Assembly: GCF_016817355.1 (NCBI RefSeq)
Contig: NZ_JADOTT010000012.1
Span: 8,724-47,726, forward strand
DNA: 39,003 bases
Reading direction: 5' to 3'
Source: Maricaulis parjimensis
GTDB taxonomy: Bacteria; Pseudomonadota; Alphaproteobacteria; Caulobacterales; Maricaulaceae
In this document: piece by piece, positions 1-9,117 of the stretch
How the letters are laid out: each line of letters begins with the position of its first letter
How positions within the stretch are numbered: the stretch's first letter is position 1
Made by a program: the position numbers and the translations under genes
Notes under the pieces: model-generated
The model's database searches: none
What the model was told of the DNA's origin: nothing
The model's input: the letters and a program-made list of their open reading frames with translations, nothing else

Positions 1-321
1 GCTGAAATCCGCGCTGCAGACCTTGGGCGTGAGCTGCGCCATTGCCGATGAAAGCTGTGCCGAGTGGGGGGGATGCTGGACCTGTTCGAACGGGCCGATG
101 CCCTGTCCTGCCAGACGGGATGCGGATTGCCACTGGCCTGCGATACCGCGCTGATCGCGCGAAGCGAGCTGACGGGCATGGGGCCGGGCCTGCTGGTCAA
201 TAATCCAGACTTCGCGACGATTATCCGCAAGCGAAAAGCCGTTGGCGCCGAAGAGGCCGTTATCGCCTTTTCATTGTACCGCAGGGTGGAAGAGACGCAG
301 GCCGTATTCAAACACGCCTGA
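1..321 (+). CDS. 3' end of an uncharacterised gene, with a possible frameshift at a 7-G run
   Basis: The window opens inside a gene of unknown family. From about base 64 to the stop at 319-321 one frame encodes about 85 residues (LDLFERADALSCQTGCGLPL near its start, ending in FKHA). That frame has a stop at 49-51, while the frame beginning at base 2 is open across the window edge and reads protein-like (LKSALQTLGVSCAIADES) until the run of seven G at 66-72. One additional G would join the two into a single continuous reading frame. It is therefore either an intact gene with a base missing in the assembly, a genuine frameshift mutant, or a short gene starting at GTG 64 or ATG 73. An in-frame start at 73 would have the G-run directly against it, which is a poor ribosome site. 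I do not recognise the protein. It converges on the response regulator that follows. Confidence 0.45.
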
Positions 322-336
322 TGCACGGACCGCGGA

Positions 337-846
337 TCAGCCGGTGGCCGAGTTTTCATCATCCGTCGAACGGCGCCACGGGCCTGCAAAACGCGGATCC
401 TGGCGGCGGCGGCGGTCCGGGCCGAAATAGGTGGACGCCTTGATGAAGCGGCGCGGCCGCTCGATCAGCGCGGTAATGCGGTGGAACAGATCCACCGGGC
501 GCACCGGCTTGGCCAAGTATTCGTTCACGCCGGCATTGATCGCCTCAAGCACTTTGGACCGGTCGGTGTGGCCGGTGACCATGATGATGGGCAGATACTT
601 GTTGGCGCTGTCCGATGCCGTGCGAACAAGACGGGTGAATTCCAGCCCGTTCAGATCACCCAGCATGTAATCGACCAGGGCGAAGTCCGGGTTCACATCG
701 CGCATCGTTTCGAAGGCGTCGGCCGCGTCGCGCACTTCCACGATCGTCCGCACACCGAAGCCCTGCAGAATGGTCCGCAGGATGGTCGACATGTGCGCAT
801 TGTCCTCAACGATCAGGACACGGATACGATCAAAGCTGCCGGACAT
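337..846 (-). CDS. Stand-alone response regulator (receiver domain with Arg-rich tail)
   Basis: A single receiver (REC) domain of 169 residues with no DNA-binding or enzymatic output domain. The acidic pair is E14-D15, the phosphoacceptor is D59 (LVDYML), the switch Thr is T91 (IMVTGH) and the conserved Lys is K113 (AKPV). After the domain, a tail of about 35 residues contains the FGPDRRRR motif that I recognise from other alphaproteobacterial single-domain regulators, followed by a polar end. Such proteins usually work through protein-protein contacts, in phosphorelays, chemotaxis or motility control. No cognate kinase is adjacent, so its partner is unknown. It is the first of three receiver-only genes on the minus strand within 4 kb. 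Family assignment is firm; role is open. Confidence 0.93.
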   Translation of the reverse strand: MSGSFDRIRVLIVEDNAHMSTILRTILQGFGVRTIVEVRDAADAFETMRDVNPDFALVDYMLGDLNGLEFTRLVRTASDSANKYLPIIMVTGHTDRSKVLEAINAGVNEYLAKPVRPVDLFHRITALIERPRRFIKASTYFGPDRRRRQDPRFAGPWRRSTDDENSATG

Positions 847-1066
847 GGGGTCTCGCGAGCGGCGAAGGGTGAATCACTGGCCCCATACTCGCCAATCGTC
901 CTTAACCAAGTCTTGAGAGAGCGGGGCTGCGTGCCGGGAAATTCGCCTGACAGGCGATCCGCGTCGCCATGCCGCAGCCGGTTTGTGTGATCACAGCCCG
1001 CCGCTTTCGTGCTAGGCTTGCCCCGTTGCGTACCGTTCATCGCGTCAGACGTGAAAGGACGTCGTC

Positions 1067-1465
1067 ATGAACATTGCAGAGAACACTGTCCGCAAACTCA
1101 TCCTTCGCGCCCGCGCCTATGACAGCAAGGAAGAGGTGGAGGATTTCGAGCTCGACCGCGATCCGGACAGCTCCGAAACCGACGCCGTCGAAACGCTGAT
1201 GACCGGCGAGATCGATCCAATCCGCACAGAGATCGAGGACTGGCTGGAAAGCCTGGACGAGGAAGCCCAGGCCGAGCTCGTTGCGCTCTACTGGATCGGC
1301 CGCGGCGATTTTGACGGGGAAGACTTCCCCCGTGCCGTCCGCGAAGCCCGCCGTCGCCGCACCGGTTCCACCGCCACCTATCTCCTCGGCGCCCCCATGC
1401 TGGGCGATTATATCGAGATCGGCATGGACGCCGTCATCGAGGCCGACGTCTACGACGAGGCGTGA
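1067..1465 (+). CDS. DUF3775 family protein
   Basis: A 132-residue acidic cytoplasmic protein. The central LVALYWIGRGDF segment and the C-terminal TYLLGAPMLGDYIEIG segment are the hallmarks of the DUF3775 family, which is common in alphaproteobacteria and has no known function. There is no signal peptide, membrane segment or catalytic signature. It stands alone, transcribed divergently from the receiver gene across a 220-bp gap, and converges on the membrane protein gene that follows. The ATG at 1067 fits the family start (conserved residues begin within about 10 positions). Confidence 0.85.
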   Translation: MNIAENTVRKLILRARAYDSKEEVEDFELDRDPDSSETDAVETLMTGEIDPIRTEIEDWLESLDEEAQAELVALYWIGRGDFDGEDFPRAVREARRRRTGSTATYLLGAPMLGDYIEIGMDAVIEADVYDEA

Positions 1466-1474
1466 GGCGCCAGA

Positions 1475-2164
1475 TCAGCGCTGGCGCATCCGGCTGACCG
1501 CATCCCGCAGGGCTTCTTCGCGGGCCGCATCATCCGTTTCCGCCAGTGCGTCCTGGACCTGAGCCGCGGCCTCGCCCAGCCGGCGCCGTGTCTCGGTCTC
1601 CGCCTGGGTGCGCGCCTGTTCCCATTCATTGCCGCGGATGGCGGCCACAAGGATATCGGCAATCCGCTGCAGGATCTGGATCACGGCCTCCGCCGCAAAT
1701 CCGCCGACAATGGCAATCGCCAGCACACCATACCCCTCCGCCACCTCGCGCAGCTGCACATTGGTGCTGGCCAGCTCGCCGATCAGGAATCCGGTGAAAA
1801 TACCCAGCACGAAACGGTGGAGGTAGTATTGGTAATATTGCTTCTTGAACGTGCCGTCGCGGATATAGGTCCGCGCGCTCCACAGCGCGAAAAGCGTCGC
1901 CCCCAGGATCGCGCCGAGCACGCGTTTCAGCGTCGGATCCGCGGAGTCCGTGCCAAAGGCCAGCCAGGCGCCCAATTGCGGCCAAGCGGTCAGGATGACC
2001 AGCAAGACCAGGGCTATACCGCCCGTTCCGCCGATCACCTGCAGCACCCAGTTCCGGCTCAGCTGGCTCGCCTCAATTGTCCCGGGAGTCGCCGGCGCGA
2101 TGGCATCGGACAATTCCCGATGCACCTTCATGGCCAGACGCAGCGTGTCACGATCGATCCGCAT
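1475..2164 (-). CDS. Membrane protein with four predicted TM segments and a C-terminal coiled coil
   Basis: About 229 residues. A soluble N-terminal stretch of about 40 residues is followed by four hydrophobic segments (roughly residues 45-72, 82-105, 118-138 and 148-170). A charged C-terminal region rich in Glu, Arg, Ala and Gln then looks helical or coiled-coil (EWEQARTQAETETRRRL onward). The start was placed at the ATG at 2164 because GGAGGG sits just upstream; the frame is open further 5' but has no ribosome site there. The gene overlaps the 3' end of the upstream gene by 17 bp, so the two are probably translationally coupled. I do not recognise the family. Confidence 0.75.
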   Translation of the reverse strand: MRIDRDTLRLAMKVHRELSDAIAPATPGTIEASQLSRNWVLQVIGGTGGIALVLLVILTAWPQLGAWLAFGTDSADPTLKRVLGAILGATLFALWSARTYIRDGTFKKQYYQYYLHRFVLGIFTGFLIGELASTNVQLREVAEGYGVLAIAIVGGFAAEAVIQILQRIADILVAAIRGNEWEQARTQAETETRRRLGEAAAQVQDALAETDDAAREEALRDAVSRMRQR

Positions 2165-2438
2165 CAGTCCCTCCCTGCACGTCGTCATCATCGAGATCCA
2201 GGGCTTCCCCGTCATCGCCCTTGTCCGACAAAAGCTCCAGCAAGGCCGGCAAATCGCTCCGGACGGAGTCGGGAATGACAATGCCCCGCGTCCGGGCGAA
2301 TTGCTCCATGGCGAATATTTCCCGGAGCAGGCTGGCCATCAGTTTCGCCGCCGGATCTGGCCGCTGGCCCGCCCGGTGAAAGAAGGACTGGATAAGATCG
2401 GGATCAAACTCATCCGCCTCCGCATAAGTCTCGCTCAT
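2148..2438 (-). CDS. Small acidic hypothetical protein
   Basis: A 96-residue acidic protein without signal peptide or membrane segment, ending in an Asp-rich tail. The start at 2438 is supported by GGGGAGGG six to eight bases upstream. Its end overlaps the start of the membrane-protein gene by 17 bp, so the pair forms a two-gene operon and the products may act together. No family recognised. It is transcribed divergently from the lipocalin gene; the 123-bp gap between them should hold both promoters. Confidence 0.7.
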   Translation of the reverse strand: MSETYAEADEFDPDLIQSFFHRAGQRPDPAAKLMASLLREIFAMEQFARTRGIVIPDSVRSDLPALLELLSDKGDDGEALDLDDDDVQGGTDADRS

Positions 2439-2561
2439 ATTACCCTCCCCGCGCAGATTGCAGGGAAGTTAACAGCAATCCTGACGTTTATCCAAGCACA
2501 CGCACTCTGGACTTGCCCGCCGACCCACCTATCTCAGCCCCCACCCGACCGGAGACATGTC

Positions 2562-3155
2562 ATGCGTTTTCTGACCCGCCTTGCGCTCATCCTGCCCGCC
2601 CTTGCCCTGACCGCCTGCATGGAAAGCCCGCGTGACCGGCTCGCCGGGGACACGCCGCCGCAGACCGTCGGCCCGATCGATCTGGACCGCTATGCCGGGC
2701 TCTGGTTCGAAATTTTCCGCGCCGACCACAGTTTCGAGCGCGATTGCCACGGGGTGACAGCCTTCTACGAACGCCAGGGCGAGGACCGGATCCGGGTCAT
2801 CAATCGCTGCTGGAAGAACGGGCTGGACGGACCGCTCGACATCGCCAATGGCCGCGCCCGCCTGCCCGACCCGTCTGACACCTCCCGCCTTGAGGTGAGC
2901 TTTTTCGGGCCCTTCTACGGGGATTACTGGGTGATCGATCTGGCGGAGGATTATTCCTGGGCCCTCGTCTCGGAACCCGCCGGCCGCTATCTGTGGATGC
3001 TGTCCCGCACGCCCCGGCCCGACCCGGCGCTCATCGAGGAACGCCTGCAGAGCCTGCGCGATCGCGGCTTTGACACGGACGGGCTGATCTTTCCGGATCA
3101 ATGGGAGAGCGAGGCGGCCATGCCGCGTACCGGCCTGCCGGAGCAGGACGGCTAG
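2562..3155 (+). CDS. blc: Lipocalin-family lipoprotein (Blc-like)
   Basis: A 197-residue protein with a lipoprotein signal peptide (hydrophobic h-region and lipobox LTAC, lipidated Cys19). The mature part carries the lipocalin GxW signature as AGLWFEI near residue 49, followed by beta-strand segments and the conserved pattern YWVIDLAEDYSWALV, typical of bacterial lipocalin Blc/apolipoprotein-D-like proteins. Members are usually anchored in the outer membrane and bind fatty acids or lysophospholipids. The ATG at 2562 was chosen because it gives the signal peptide and has GGAGA upstream. It converges on the next response regulator gene with almost no gap. Family assignment is good; ligand is unknown. 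Confidence 0.87.
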   Translation: MRFLTRLALILPALALTACMESPRDRLAGDTPPQTVGPIDLDRYAGLWFEIFRADHSFERDCHGVTAFYERQGEDRIRVINRCWKNGLDGPLDIANGRARLPDPSDTSRLEVSFFGPFYGDYWVIDLAEDYSWALVSEPAGRYLWMLSRTPRPDPALIEERLQSLRDRGFDTDGLIFPDQWESEAAMPRTGLPEQDG

Positions 3156-3161
3156 AGCGGG

Positions 3162-3617
3162 TCAGTCGATCCACTCAATGTCATCACTGTCCGGTTCGGA
3201 CGGAACGGAACCGACGGCGGGGCGCGTCCAGCCGGTCTTTTGCCGCACATCCAGAATGCGCTGCCCCAGCCGGTCCGGCATGACAGGTTTGACGAGATAG
3301 GCATTGGCCCCGGCGGCCACCGCGCTTTCGATCAGCTCCGCTCCGGCATGCCCTGTCAGGACGATCACGGGAACATCGCGGTTGAAGTGCCAGGTCTGCT
3401 TGCGCAGGCCGCGCAGCAATCTCAGACCGTTCTCACCAGACAGCTCATAGTCCAGCAGGACCGCGTCATAGCCGAACTGGTCGAGCTTCTTGCGCGCCGA
3501 GGTCAGGTCTTCCGCCTCATGCACATCGCGGCATCCCAGGGATTGGAGCAGGCGCGCGACCAGATCTCGAATGGACGGAATGTCCTCGACAATCAGGATG
3601 CGCATACCTTTCAGCAC
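3162..3617 (-). CDS. Stand-alone response regulator (receiver domain)
   Basis: About 151 residues, one receiver domain plus a short acidic tail. From the chosen GTG start at 3617 the acidic pair is E11-D12, the phosphoacceptor D56 (LLDYEL), the switch Thr T88 (IVLTGH) and the Lys K110 (VKPV). GTG 3617 was chosen because GGGGGAGA lies about eight bases upstream; an in-frame ATG at 3605 (MRILIVED) is the alternative but is too far from that site. It follows the next receiver gene by about 55 bp on the same strand, so the two are probably co-transcribed. There is no output domain and no adjacent kinase. Confidence 0.9.
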   Translation of the reverse strand: MLKGMRILIVEDIPSIRDLVARLLQSLGCRDVHEAEDLTSARKKLDQFGYDAVLLDYELSGENGLRLLRGLRKQTWHFNRDVPVIVLTGHAGAELIESAVAAGANAYLVKPVMPDRLGQRILDVRQKTGWTRPAVGSVPSEPDSDDIEWID

Positions 3618-3672
3618 GACCGTGTCTCCCCCAGACCGACCTGAACTCTGTCCCGGCTTACCGGGTGGCCAG

Positions 3673-4110
3673 TCAGGCCTGTTTACGCTCCACCTCATCG
3701 ACCGTTTGCTGGGCCGCGCCCTCGGTCAGTTCGGCAATCTTGTCACCCAGCATCCGCGCCGTCACCGGCTTGGGCAGGATGGCGTCCACCCCGGCTTCGC
3801 GCGCTCCGGCGGTCAGGTGTTCCTGGCCGGTCGGCGAGAGCAGGATGAGCGGGATTTCCGGCATCGGGCTGTGCGCCGCGTCACGGAAGGCGCGAACCAG
3901 GTCCACACCGGTCTCCCGGCCGAGATCATAGTCGATAATCGCTAGGTCGGGGCGGCAAACCCGCGCCATGATGAAAGCTTCCTCACGCGTTTCAGCTTCG
4001 TAGATGCGCGTGACACCGAGACCACAGAGCAGCGTCTTCAGGACGGTTCGAACCGGACGGCTATCGTCGACCAGAAGAATATTGATTGCTGCATCGCCAG
4101 GGACTGACAT
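3673..4110 (-). CDS. Stand-alone response regulator with Ser in the switch position
   Basis: 145 residues, one receiver domain. D15-D16 form the acidic pocket, D60 (IIDYDLG) is the phosphoacceptor and K114 (PKPV) the conserved Lys. The usual switch Thr is replaced by Ser-Pro (LLSP, S92-P93), and the substitution next to it is unusual. The start at ATG 4110 is fixed by GGAGGAGA immediately upstream. This gene leads a likely two-gene unit with the receiver gene 3162-3617. Its promoter should lie in the 183-bp gap shared with divergent uvrB. Partner kinase unknown. Confidence 0.9.
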   Translation of the reverse strand: MSVPGDAAINILLVDDSRPVRTVLKTLLCGLGVTRIYEAETREEAFIMARVCRPDLAIIDYDLGRETGVDLVRAFRDAAHSPMPEIPLILLSPTGQEHLTAGAREAGVDAILPKPVTARMLGDKIAELTEGAAQQTVDEVERKQA

Positions 4111-4293
4111 GGTCTCCTCCATCAAAAGTCGAGGATCACCCTACGCCCAACATGTTTAACGCCAGATGAGCGGCGAGTGATTCCGTATGACGACATTTTT
4201 GACGTGTTCTCCTGACACAACGCTGGCAAGGACCCCGCCCGGCCCGCAGTGACACCTCTGGTCCCCGCGCCCGCGAGACCGCATATTCCCCCC

Positions 4294-6456
<2,163 letters not shown>

Positions 6457-6495
6457 AGCGGGCCTGTCCTCCGAAGCGTTTTAGCGCGTAGGGGG

Positions 6496-6525
6496 AATGA
6501 GATTTTGAAATTGAAAGAGGAGTAG
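6496..6525 (+). pseudogene. Remnant second copy of the uvrB 3' end (copy B)
   Basis: Read in frame, this segment encodes NEILKLKEE and a stop. That is a UvrB C-terminal tail (compare DEILKLKAD at the end of the intact gene), detached from any upstream coding sequence. It sits between uvrB and the lower-GC nuclease gene and looks like the old uvrB end left behind when the neighbourhood was rearranged. Confidence 0.7.
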
Positions 6526-6573
6526 GTAGCGACAACAACTTGAATTTGCGATCACATCCGCCAATGTGCGCCC

Positions 6574-7542
6574 ATGAGAGATGCACTTCAAAAATGGGCT
6601 TACGCCTATCCCCGGAACCCGGGCTGGCGCGATGGAAGCTTCACGGGAGCGCCTGAAAAGGACATCGTGGAAACCGATGTGCCCCGAGCGCTTCAAGATA
6701 TTCTCCGCGACGACGGCCGCTATTCGATAGAGGGAAGCGCAGGACAGGGCGACTGGACAAAAACACCCTGGGTTTCGGTCTTGGATAGGGCAGTTACCAC
6801 TTCAACGCAGGAAGGTTTCTACCTTGTTTACCTGCTCAGCCATGGTTGCGAACGGCTGTACTTAGTCTTGGGACAAGGCTGCACTCGGCTAAAAGATGAA
6901 TCCGGCATTCCAGAAACTCGGCAAGAACTGAGGCGACGCGCGGAACTGATGCGAAAACGTATCAAAGGTGATTTGGGACGCCTGCGCCAAATCGAAATGG
7001 ACCTGAATGCGAGTGGCTGGCGAGCCGATCTATATGAAGCATCGGTTGTCGTAGGAGCGGTCTACGATACGGCTAAGTTGCCAGAAAACGACGAACTCAT
7101 TTCTGACTTCAAAGAGTCTATAAGGCTTTATCGAATGTTGGCTCGGCGAGGAGGTTGGGACGCAGACGACACAATCGCTCAAGATGCCGATGAAGACGGC
7201 ATGAAAGGATCACTCGACTACCAAAAAAGCTACCGACTTCACAGGCGAGCGGAACGCAACGCAAAACACTCTTCAGAGGTCAAGAAGCGCCATAAGCCCG
7301 AGTGCGCAGCCTGCGGCAAGACAACGGCTGATTTCTACAACCTTGGCCGCGTAGAAGATGGAAACACGGTCAGCATCCTAGAAGCACACCACCTCTGCCC
7401 ACTTTTCAGGATCGCAGACGGTGACAATGTTACGTTCGATATCATGCGGGACTTCGCGTTACTCTGCCCGAACTGCCACAGAATGATCCACAAGATTGGC
7501 GCAGAAAAACTCGATGAGTTACGGTCTCTCGTGAGGCGCTAA
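6574..7542 (+). CDS. MrcB-N (DUF3578) / HNH endonuclease, probable modification-dependent restriction enzyme
   Basis: 322 residues. The N-terminal half matches the MrcB N-terminal (DUF3578) pattern: YSIEGSAGQGDW at about 50, TPWVSVLDRAVTTSTQEGFY and LVYLLSHG...LYLVLGQG. This domain is found at the front of McrB-like and other type IV restriction proteins and is thought to recognise DNA. The C-terminal part is an HNH nuclease with a zinc knuckle: C244-A-A-C247, catalytic EAHH (H272-H273), then C298-PN-C301-H302 and H306. The gene is visibly less GC-rich than its neighbours, uses codons such as AAA, ACT and TTG more freely, and lies just behind a duplicated uvrB tail, all consistent with horizontal acquisition. 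No methylase or GTPase partner is adjacent. Domains are clear; cutting of modified DNA is inference. Confidence 0.85.
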   Translation: MRDALQKWAYAYPRNPGWRDGSFTGAPEKDIVETDVPRALQDILRDDGRYSIEGSAGQGDWTKTPWVSVLDRAVTTSTQEGFYLVYLLSHGCERLYLVLGQGCTRLKDESGIPETRQELRRRAELMRKRIKGDLGRLRQIEMDLNASGWRADLYEASVVVGAVYDTAKLPENDELISDFKESIRLYRMLARRGGWDADDTIAQDADEDGMKGSLDYQKSYRLHRRAERNAKHSSEVKKRHKPECAACGKTTADFYNLGRVEDGNTVSILEAHHLCPLFRIADGDNVTFDIMRDFALLCPNCHRMIHKIGAEKLDELRSLVRR

Positions 7543-7550
7543 ACTTTCAT

Positions 7551-7620
7551 TTACCGCCATCCTTCCCCTTGATGGGGAAGGTGGATCGTCGCGAAGCGAC
7601 GAGACGGAAGGGGTGAAGCT
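7551..7620. repeat. Intergenic palindromic repeat unit
   Basis: A compact element made of CCTTCCCC (7561-7568) pairing with GGGGAAGG (7574-7581), then TCGTCGC-GAA-GCGACGA (7586-7602), closed by GGAAGGGGT that again pairs with the first arm. It can fold on either strand. This is the REP-like architecture commonly scattered between genes in alphaproteobacteria. It lies between the nuclease gene and a small membrane protein gene. Confidence 0.7.
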
Positions 7621-7742
7621 CGGTGTTTTCGGGCAAACCCCGCCTCCAACCCACTCCCACCCAACACCCCATCCCGCTCCAAACCCTTCCTCAATCCCCC
7701 CTTCCAGCGCATAATGCCCCCACGCTTTGGGGAGCGTCGGGC

Positions 7743-8165
7743 ATGACACAACACACACAGGGAAAACGCCCGGCGGGCGTTTGGCCGGTCCAGTTGATCC
7801 TGGCGGGGCTGACCCTCTGGTATCTCTATTGGAGTGCCGCCATCTGGCTGGTCAAATTCGATTGGGTCGTCCTGCCTCTGCCGGTCCCGGACACACGGGT
7901 TTTCGTTTCCCGCCAGCCTGACGGCATGGCCGCCGCCATGCTCGTCCACCAATCCATCAATATCCTCGCCTTCGTGCTGCTGAGTCTGCGCCGGCGCCTG
8001 GCCCTCTGGGGCGTCATCCTGGGCATGGCGATACATGTCGGCGTGTGGGTCTGGCTCACCTGGGAGGGGCTTTTTACCGGTCTGGCCGGCTATGCCTCGC
8101 TGGTCACGGAGTTTGTCCTGGTCCTGCTGACGGCGCGGCTCTACCGGACGGGCCGGCTGCGGTGA
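7743..8165 (+). CDS. Small membrane protein, about four TM segments
   Basis: 140 residues with four hydrophobic stretches (about 15-36, 60-80, 85-105 and 112-130), Trp-rich near the membrane edges, and a short Arg-containing end. The start ATG 7743 is set by GGGGAG eight bases upstream; longer open frame upstream runs through repeat-like Pro-rich DNA and is not coding. The gene is flanked on both sides by palindromic intergenic repeats. No family recognised. Confidence 0.75.
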   Translation: MTQHTQGKRPAGVWPVQLILAGLTLWYLYWSAAIWLVKFDWVVLPLPVPDTRVFVSRQPDGMAAAMLVHQSINILAFVLLSLRRRLALWGVILGMAIHVGVWVWLTWEGLFTGLAGYASLVTEFVLVLLTARLYRTGRLR

Positions 8166-8212
8166 GTCGGTCTTTCTTCCCCATTGGATGGGGAGGAGGA
8201 TCAGAGCCCACC

Positions 8213-8345
8213 CCTTCTCCCCGGGGAGAAGGTGCCCCGAAGCGGCGGATGAGGGGGATCGTCGAGGTCTTCGCGATTACCCGCAAGCACCGGGATGCCC
8301 CCCTCTCCCGGCGCATGCGCGCCACCCTCTCCCCAGGGGAGAGGG
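8213..8345. repeat. Paired inverted palindromic repeats (BIME-like)
   Basis: The left unit is the perfect palindrome CCTTCTCCCCGGGGAGAAGG (8213-8232) followed by a GC-rich tail ending in GAGGGGG. The right unit is its mirror image: a CCCCCCTCTCCC lead-in, a palindromic GGCGCATGCGC stretch, then CCCTCTCCCC-A-GGGGAGAGGG (8325-8345). Two units facing each other can form one large hairpin, as in bacterial interspersed mosaic elements built from REP sequences. No transposase or RAYT gene is present in the window. Confidence 0.7.
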
Positions 8346-8587
8346 TTTCGAATCCGGCGCTGACTTATCCCCACCCCCAACCGCCTCGCGTAGTCTCCCC
8401 CTCGCCTCAGCACCACTCGAGGCCCGGCCCGGTCAGGTCGGGGGTGTTGGGGGAGCGGAGCGCTTGAGGCGGCCGGATTGACCCCCGGCTCAGACAAGCG
8501 GCTATCAGGGGGTCCAAGAGTGCCGAGGTTTGGCTCCAGTATCACCTGGTCTTGAATACCCGTTGCGAGGCGGGAGGAAATCTTCGC

Positions 8588-8651
8588 GTGCGGGACACCG
8601 GTGGGTGTCACCCAAATTATCAAAGCGACGACGCCAACCCGTGTCCCGCAC
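8588..8651. repeat. Nested inverted repeat with 11-bp ends
   Basis: GTGCGGGACAC at 8588-8598 pairs perfectly with GTGTCCCGCAC at 8641-8651. The 42 bp between hold a second perfect arm pair, GGGTG-T-CACCC at 8603-8613. It lies 78 bp ahead of the next start codon, so it could be a leader RNA structure, an operator, or a miniature element with terminal inverted repeats. Confidence 0.6.
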
Positions 8652-8728
8652 CCCTCATACCGCCAGCGCGCAAGCGCGTGGCGCTTTCCGGCCTGCCCGC
8701 TGTGGGCAGTGAGAAAAGGAAAGACAGA

Positions 8729-9112
8729 ATGAGACCGGCACACACTCCGACCGATGGCACCCATGAACCTTCCGAAGACGAGGAGGCTGAAGCGGCCGAA
8801 TTGAGGACGAGCATCCAGCTCAAGATCGACCGGCAGTGGGCTCGTTTCCACATCGCGCCCAACATCGAACGCTGGAACCATCCCGGCGGCCTGTTCGGCC
8901 TGGTCCATGATGGCGCGGTGGATCTGGCGACCGTGCCCCTGCCCGACTGGCTACCGAGCGCGGACAGCCGCGATCCCTGGGACCGCCAGGAGGCCGCCCT
9001 CCTCGCCGCCCATCCCGAAATCGGCACACGCGTCGACCCCGACGCCCCGCACCCCGGCCCCGGCTGGGCCCGCGCCTGGTATTTCCGGCAATTCATGCCG
9101 GAAGGGCAATAA
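8729..9112 (+). CDS. Hypothetical protein
   Basis: 127 residues, soluble. An acidic N-terminal stretch (about residues 8-28) is followed by a Trp- and Pro-rich body (HIAPNIERWNHPGG, PLPDWLPS, ending WARAWYFRQFMPEGQ). The start ATG 8729 follows AAAGGAAAG with good spacing. Longer in-frame sequence upstream runs through the palindromic repeats and was left out. Convergent with the secreted-protein gene, five bases apart. Family not recognised. Confidence 0.65.
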   Translation: MRPAHTPTDGTHEPSEDEEAEAAELRTSIQLKIDRQWARFHIAPNIERWNHPGGLFGLVHDGAVDLATVPLPDWLPSADSRDPWDRQEAALLAAHPEIGTRVDPDAPHPGPGWARAWYFRQFMPEGQ

Positions 9113-9117
9113 GCGCC

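Larger units (their letters stand above)
8166..8728. other. 563-bp gene-free stretch rich in inverted repeats
   Basis: No convincing gene. From left to right: a hairpin at 8176-8196; two perfect palindromes in opposite orientation (8213-8232 and 8325-8345) that bracket about 90 bp; a two-part long-range stem (CCGCCTC 8381-8387 with GAGGCGG 8466-8472, and CTCCCCC 8395-8401 with GGGGGAG 8449-8455); a nested 11-bp inverted repeat (8588-8651); and a G+C-rich hairpin with a one-base bulge at 8662-8682. The stretch ends at the ribosome site of the next gene. Confidence 0.75.

Noticed and set aside
986-995. TGTGATCACA palindrome upstream of the DUF3775 gene as a CRP or FNR site
   Set aside because: The arms have no six- or four-base spacer as those regulators need; a ten-base palindrome alone is weak evidence.
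4111-4293. SOS box in front of uvrB
   Set aside because: GTTC at 4204-4207 is present, but no second GTTC follows at the seven-base spacing, so no LexA site can be claimed.
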